Source: Roseiarcus sp963779095 (GTDB taxonomy: Bacteria > Pseudomonadota > Alphaproteobacteria > Rhizobiales > Beijerinckiaceae). From it: a DNA stretch of 64,000 nt. Position numbers and translations under genes: made by a program. The stretch spans positions 186,001 to 250,000 of the forward strand of contig CAVZWU010000011.1 of the NCBI GenBank assembly GCA_963779095.1, in the 5' to 3' direction. Of this stretch, positions 60,135 through 64,000 are shown piece by piece; the stretch's first letter is position 1; every line of letters begins with the position of its first letter. The notes under the pieces are model-generated. The model was not told where the DNA came from, searched no databases, and worked only from the letters and a program-made list of their open reading frames with translations.

Positions 60135-61197
60135 CTAGGCCGCATTCGTTTCGCGCCAGCGCTGCCAGCGCCGTCGCAATTCGCCTGGGCGAAGACCAAC
60201 GCCTTCATCGAGGGTCTCGGCCTCGATGATCCGGTCGGTGCGGAAGTGCCGGAACCCCCGGCGCAGCTCGCACCACGCGACCAATAGGCGGCTCGTCTCG
60301 GCATAGCCGAGGATCACCGGCCACACGATCCGCTCGGTCTCCGCGCCAGTCTCGGAGCGGTAGCGGAGCCTGAGCCTCGGCCGTCGCGGATCGCCGATCT
60401 GAGGCGTGAAGGGTCGATGGTCTCCTCCGGCTCCGCGAGCGCCGGCTTCACGCCGACGCTGGGCTCGGCGATGAACGGACGCAGGCGTTCGGGCACGACC
60501 GCGGCGATCTTGGCCATCACGTCGCGGGCCGCATTGGAAAGAACCTTGTCGGAGCGGCCGGCCACCCATTGCGCTCCCAGCATCACCGCCTCGATTTCAT
60601 CCGCCGTCAGCATGAGCGAGTGCCGGAACCCCCGGCGCAGCTCGCACCACGCGACCAATAGGCGGCTCGTCTCGGCATAGCCGAGGATCACCGGCCACAC
60701 GATCCGCTCGGTCTCCGCGCCAGTCTCGGAGCGGTAGCGGAGCCTGAGCCTCGGCCGTCGCGGATCGCCGATCTGAGGCGTGAAGGGTCGATGGTCTCCT
60801 CCGGCTCCGCGAGCGCCGGCTTCACGCCGACGCTGGGCTCGGCGATGAACGGACGCAGGCGTTCGGGCACGACCGCGGCGATCTTGGCCATCACGTCGCG
60901 GGCCGCATTGGAAAGAACCTTGTCGGAGCGGCCGGCCACCCATTGCGCTCCCAGCATCACCGCCTCGATTTCATCCGCCGTCAGCATGAGCGGCGGCATG
61001 TCGTAGTCGGCGCTGAGCAGGTAGCCCAAGCCCGCCTCGCCGTCGATCGGAACCCGCTGGCCGACCAGGTCGGCGACGTCGCGGTAGACCGTGCGCTTCG
61101 AGACTTCGAGTTCGGCCGCCAAGGCGGCCGCAGTCACCGGTCGGGTGGACCTGCGGAGAATCTGGATGATCTGAAACAGCCGGTCGGCGCGACGCAT
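60135..61197 (-). pseudogene. YafY-type WYL-domain transcriptional regulator with internal tandem duplication
   Basis: DeoR-type helix-turn-helix at the N-terminus (MRRADRLFQIIQILRRSTRP, LAAELEVSKRTVYRDVADL) and a WYL domain ending HFRTDRIIEAETLDEGVGLRPGEL. The middle is duplicated: 60244-60618 and 60619-60993 are direct repeats of 375 bp (125 codons). Within each repeat one base seems missing between AIRDGR and LRLRYRSETG (near 60385 and 60760). Without the duplication the gene would encode about 229 residues, the usual size. It is divergent from the VOC gene, which it probably controls. Confidence 0.8.
60244..60993. repeat. 375-bp tandem direct repeat
   Basis: Two adjacent copies, 60244-60618 and 60619-60993. 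Both run from AGTGCCGGAACCCCCGGCGC to CCGCCGTCAGCATGAGCG and look identical by eye. The length is an exact multiple of three. They lie inside the WYL regulator gene. Confidence 0.9.
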
Positions 61198-61295
61198 GGA
61201 TGTGCTGACTCCTGCTGCCAGAATGGTGTCAGCAGCCTCATGCGACAAGGCCCTTCATCGCCGCAGTCTGCGGCGCGATCGAAAGGATCAGCCGC

Positions 61296-61694
61296 ATGAA
61301 ATTCGCCTCCACCCGTCTCGTCGCCACGGACATCAAGGGCATGGTTGCGTTCTACGAACTGGTGACGGGCCAGCGCGCCGAATGGCTCGCTCCCGTCTTC
61401 GCCGAGATCGTCACCCCGTCCGCCACGCTCGCCATCGGGAGCGTCGAGACGGTCGCTTTATTCAAGCAAGGCAGCGCCGAGCCTGCCGCCAACCGCAGCG
61501 CGATTGTCGAATTCCGGGTCGACGATGTCGACGCCGAGTTCGCGCGTCTGAAAGACAAAGTCGAGGTGGTGCATGAGCCGAAGGTGATGCCGTGGGGCAA
61601 TCGCACCGCGCAGTTCCGCGACCCCGAAGGCACGGCCGTTTCGCTGTTTGCGCCGGTGACGGACGCCGCGAAAGCGGGGTTTGCTTCCCGGTAA
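61296..61694 (+). CDS. VOC/glyoxalase-fold protein
   Basis: 132 residues, vicinal-oxygen-chelate fold: MKFASTRLVATDIKGMVAFYE at the start, IVEFRVDDVDAEFARL in the middle, MPWGNRTAQFRDPEGTAVSLF at the end with the usual metal-site Glu region. It resembles glyoxalase/bleomycin-resistance-type proteins often paired with YafY regulators. Catalytic role unknown. It is divergent from the WYL regulator across 98 bp that should hold both promoters. The frame is intact. Confidence 0.9.
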   Translation: MKFASTRLVATDIKGMVAFYELVTGQRAEWLAPVFAEIVTPSATLAIGSVETVALFKQGSAEPAANRSAIVEFRVDDVDAEFARLKDKVEVVHEPKVMPWGNRTAQFRDPEGTAVSLFAPVTDAAKAGFASR

Positions 61695-61703
61695 AGCCGG
61701 CCC

Positions 61704-63155
61704 CTACGCTACCGCCGACAGCGGCTTCGCCACCTGCTCGAGGGGTTTGCGCTCGGCGTTGATCGCGTAGAGCCAGGCGACGATTGCGGCGGCGAGCATC
61801 AGACACGCGGCGAAAACGTAGCCGCCGAAGATGCTGGTCCGCGAGCCGCTTTCGATCAGCTTGCCGAAGACGAGCGGCGCGGCGACGCCGCCGACGCCGG
61901 TCCCGATGGCGTAAAAGATCGCAATCGCCAGCGCGCGAATCTCGATCGGGAAGGTCTCGCTGACCGTGAGATAGGCCGAACTCGCCGCCGGAGAGGCAAT
62001 GAAGAACACGATCATCCAGCCGACGGTCTGGCCCATCGCCGAGAAGAGATCCTGTTTGAAGGCGACGGCGACCGCGATCATGAGCACGCCTGTGAGACCA
62101 TAGGTCAGCGTGATCATGAGCCTGCGCCCATAGGTGTCGAACAGGCGCCCGAGAACGACCGGCCCGAGGAAATTGCTGAGCGCGAAAGGCAGGATGTACC
62201 AGCCGACGGCGGCGGAGCTCACCGCGTAGAACTTGGTCAGGACGAGGGCATAGGTGAAAAAGATGGCGTTGTAGAAGAAGGCTTGCGCCGCCATCAGCGT
62301 GAGCCCGACAAAGGTCTGCACGCGATGGCGGTTGATCAGCGTGTCGAACACTTCCGCAAGCGGCGTGTGATCGCGCGAGCGAAAGCGAATGGCGGCGTCG
62401 GGGGCGACCGGCTTGAGATTGGCGCCTTGATCGCGGAATCGCTTTTCGATTCCCGTAACGACGGCCTCGCCCTCTTTTTCCCGGCCGTGGATCACGAGCC
62501 AGCGCGGGCTCTCGGGAATCCACATCCGCATGAAGAAGACGGCCACGCCAAGAACAGCGCCGGTCAGAAAGGCGAGGCGCCATCCGAACGCGGAAGGGAC
62601 GAGCGCCGGATTGAGCAGCACGACCGCGACCAGAGCGCCGAGCGCCGCCCCGACCCAGAAACTGCCGTTGATGATGAGGTCGAGCTGACCGCGGAAGCGC
62701 GCCGGCACCAGTTCCTGGATGGTCGAATTGATGGCGGAATATTCGCCGCCGATGCCACAGCCGGTGAAGAAGCGGAAAGCAAAGAAGGAGAAGCCGTTCC
62801 ACGCAAGTCCGGTCATCGCCGTGGCGACGAGGTAGACAACGATGGTGGTGAAGAAGAGCTTCTTGCGTCCAAGCCGGTCGGTGAGCCAGCCGAAGAACAA
62901 CGCGCCGACGACCGCGCCGAGCAGATAGGCGCTGCCGGCGAGGCCGACCTCGGAATCCGAAAATCGCAGCGCCGGGCTTTCCTTCAGGGCTGGCGCGACG
63001 GAGCCGGCGAGCGTGACTTCGAGCCCGTCGAGGATCCAGGTGATCCCCAGCGCGACGATGACCAGAACGTGGAAACGGCCCCATGGCAGCCGCTCGAGCC
63101 GCGCCGGAACGAGTGTCGAAACCTCTCCCGGCGCATGGGTGGATGTGGCCGACAT
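61704..63155 (-). CDS. MFS transporter, metabolite:H+ symporter type
   Basis: 483 residues from the ATG at 63155, preceded by a GGGGGA ribosome binding site; an ATG at 63170 is also in frame. Twelve membrane helices. Family signatures: WILDGLEVTLAGSVAPAL in helix 1, GWLTDRLGRKKLFF in loop 2-3, FRFFTGCGIGGEYSAINSTIQELVPARFRG, PESPRWLVIHGR, and RLFDTYGRRLMI in loop 8-9. It resembles sugar/aromatic-acid symporters of the SP/AAHS groups; the substrate cannot be told. It converges with the VOC gene with 9 bp between stops. The frame is intact. Confidence 0.92.
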   Translation of the reverse strand: MSATSTHAPGEVSTLVPARLERLPWGRFHVLVIVALGITWILDGLEVTLAGSVAPALKESPALRFSDSEVGLAGSAYLLGAVVGALFFGWLTDRLGRKKLFFTTIVVYLVATAMTGLAWNGFSFFAFRFFTGCGIGGEYSAINSTIQELVPARFRGQLDLIINGSFWVGAALGALVAVVLLNPALVPSAFGWRLAFLTGAVLGVAVFFMRMWIPESPRWLVIHGREKEGEAVVTGIEKRFRDQGANLKPVAPDAAIRFRSRDHTPLAEVFDTLINRHRVQTFVGLTLMAAQAFFYNAIFFTYALVLTKFYAVSSAAVGWYILPFALSNFLGPVVLGRLFDTYGRRLMITLTYGLTGVLMIAVAVAFKQDLFSAMGQTVGWMIVFFIASPAASSAYLTVSETFPIEIRALAIAIFYAIGTGVGGVAAPLVFGKLIESGSRTSIFGGYVFAACLMLAAAIVAWLYAINAERKPLEQVAKPLSAVA

Positions 63156-63290
63156 GAGCGTCCCCCGCATTGCCGCGAATGTGTAACGAGATCGTGGCGG
63201 GAAGGTTGCACGGCCAGCGCGCCGCGACGCGCCGCCTTGGGTATTCGGTTTCGACAACCAGCGCGCGAGGCCGCCGACGAGCGGGGCAAA

Positions 63291-63363
63291 TAAACGCTCG
63301 TAAACGCCACTAAACGCGCGTAAACGCTAGTAAATTGACTCCAATTTACTAGCGTTTATTTTT
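63291..63363. repeat. 10-bp-period direct repeats merging into a 17-bp perfect inverted repeat
   Basis: TAAACGCTCG, TAAACGCCAC, TAAACGCGCG and TAAACGCTAG follow each other at exact 10-bp spacing (63291-63330). The last unit is also the start of an inverted repeat: TAAACGCTAGTAAATTG (63321-63337), loop ACTC, CAATTTACTAGCGTTTA (63342-63358), then five T. It lies between the MFS start and the second IS66 copy. It could be operator sites of one regulator, an iteron-type array, or a terminator (stem plus T-run, plus strand). Confidence 0.8.
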
Positions 63364-63410
63364 CCGAATCGAGCTTTTTCAATGGGTTGCGAGCGATTGG
63401 AGTAAAAAAA

Positions 63411-64000
63411 GTAACTCCCAAGCCGGGTGAGTCCGAATTGTCACACGGTGTGTGAGATCGTTGAGGTTTTGCGAGATTTTCGAGACGGGCGGGGGCGAAC
63501 CGTGAGTAAAGGTGGGGATGATTCTCCCTGCCGAAGTTCAGGCGCTGATCGAAGCGCTCCGGAGCGAGATTTCCGCGCTTCGCTCGGAGGTCGCCGATTT
63601 GCGGCGGGAGAACGAGGGCCTTCGAGCCGAGAACGCCGAGCTTCGGCGCCGGCTGGATCTGGACAGCACGACGAGCTCCAAGCCGCCTTCGAGCGACGGG
63701 CTGAGGAAGAAGTCGCGCCTTCCCGGCAGCCTTCGCGGCCGTTCGGGCAAGGCGAGCGGGGGACAGCGGGGCCACAAGGGCGACACGCTGCGGCGGACGG
63801 CGACGCCCGACTGGGTCGTCCGACACGAGGCTGCGGCGTGCCGGCGCTGCCGGGCGGCGCTCGCGGCTTCGATGCAGACCGGGGTGGAGACGCGTCAGGT
63901 GTTCGACCTGCCCGAGCGGCTGATCGAGGTCACGGAGCACCAGGGCGCCATCTATGCCTGCGCCCGATGCCGCGGCGTGACGCGGGCTGCGTTCCCCGAC
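63411..64000 (+). mobile_element. IS66-family insertion sequence, copy 2 (left part; runs off the window)
   Basis: Begins with the same terminal repeat GTAACTCCCAAGCCG. Over the 590 visible bases I find only two differences from the copy at 48283 (GAGTTAAGG to GAGTAAAGG, and TTTTCCC to TTCTCCC). Same orientation as copy 1. The right end is outside the window. Confidence 0.9.
63518..64000 (+). CDS. tnpC: IS66-family transposase TnpC, copy 2 (5' part)
   Basis: First 161 codons of TnpC, cut by the window edge. One change against copy 1: residue 3 is Leu instead of Phe. Coiled coil, SSKPPSSDG and the first zinc-finger cysteines are intact. Confidence 0.92.
   Translation, partial: MILPAEVQALIEALRSEISALRSEVADLRRENEGLRAENAELRRRLDLDSTTSSKPPSSDGLRKKSRLPGSLRGRSGKASGGQRGHKGDTLRRTATPDWVVRHEAAACRRCRAALAASMQTGVETRQVFDLPERLIEVTEHQGAIYACARCRGVTRAAFPD

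Noticed and set aside
63291..63330. CRISPR-like array
   Set aside because: Units are only 7 conserved bases with 3-base gaps; no spacers of 25-40 bp and no cas genes.
48283..64000. Composite transposon carried by the two IS66 copies
   Set aside because: The enclosed segment includes the housekeeping gene rsh and the copies are in direct orientation with at least two differences; independent insertions are simpler.

Overview
The window is G+C-rich DNA from an alphaproteobacterium. The Omp2/Porin_2-type porins, the single bifunctional Rel/Spo enzyme, the PEP-CTERM-like tails (PEPSTWAMMALGFAGLGF), the bacterial transglutaminase-like cysteine peptidase and a dispersed GAAAAAGTGG..CCGGTTTTT repeat all point to Hyphomicrobiales, perhaps the Beijerinckiaceae/Methylocystaceae side. 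That placement is inference; there is no rRNA gene here.

Layout. (1) 0-5.6 kb, minus strand: a complete, translationally coupled operon for a Tat-exported, membrane-anchored formate dehydrogenase (fdoG-fdoH-fdoI-fdhE). The catalytic subunit is interrupted by an in-frame UGA that reads as selenocysteine and is followed by a SECIS-like hairpin. (2) 6-9 kb: a small type VI secretion islet (PAAR-like protein, DUF6931-like protein, VgrG). (3) 9.4-13.1 kb: ilvD, a sensor histidine kinase and a lipoprotein. (4) 13.2-28.4 kb: an amine/C1 catabolic island on the plus strand with two FAD oxidoreductases, heterotetrameric sarcosine oxidase (soxB-D-A-G), a gamma-family PLP enzyme, a five-gene peptide-type ABC transporter and a 2OG-Fe(II) oxygenase, plus a truncated nucleoside hydrolase on the other strand. 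Most of these genes carry frameshifts or in-frame stops. (5) 28.5-34.5 kb: small protein, outer-membrane protein, lipB, a DUF707-like protein and a CHASE2-adenylate cyclase, the last two frameshifted. (6) 34.5-47.8 kb: surface and secreted proteins (autotransporter, two PEP-CTERM-type proteins), a GFA-type protein, an APH/P-loop fusion kinase, PPK2 and a transglutaminase-like peptidase. (7) 48.3-64 kb: two IS66 copies in direct orientation bracket gamma-glutamylcyclotransferase, rsh, a tandem porin duplication with an OmpR-type regulator between the copies, an IS701 element inserted at the edge of an older IS remnant, a WYL regulator with a 375-bp internal tandem duplication, a VOC protein and an MFS transporter.

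How it fits together. Sarcosine oxidase makes glycine, H2O2 and methylene-tetrahydrofolate, and formate dehydrogenase oxidises formate to CO2 with electrons going to quinone, so both belong to C1 oxidation. The ABC transporter would feed the amine island. The VgrG/PAAR genes, autotransporter, PEP-CTERM proteins and porins form the cell-surface part of the window.

Caution. Single-base frameshifts are very unevenly spread: none in 0-11 kb, many in 13-46 kb, few in 47-64 kb. Some look like homopolymer errors (a T-run in the histidine kinase) and some are single insertions against a near-identical copy (porin 1). Others are in-frame stops or real deletions. I mark lesioned genes as pseudogenes, but a share of them may be assembly errors. 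I see no tRNA, rRNA or CRISPR array.
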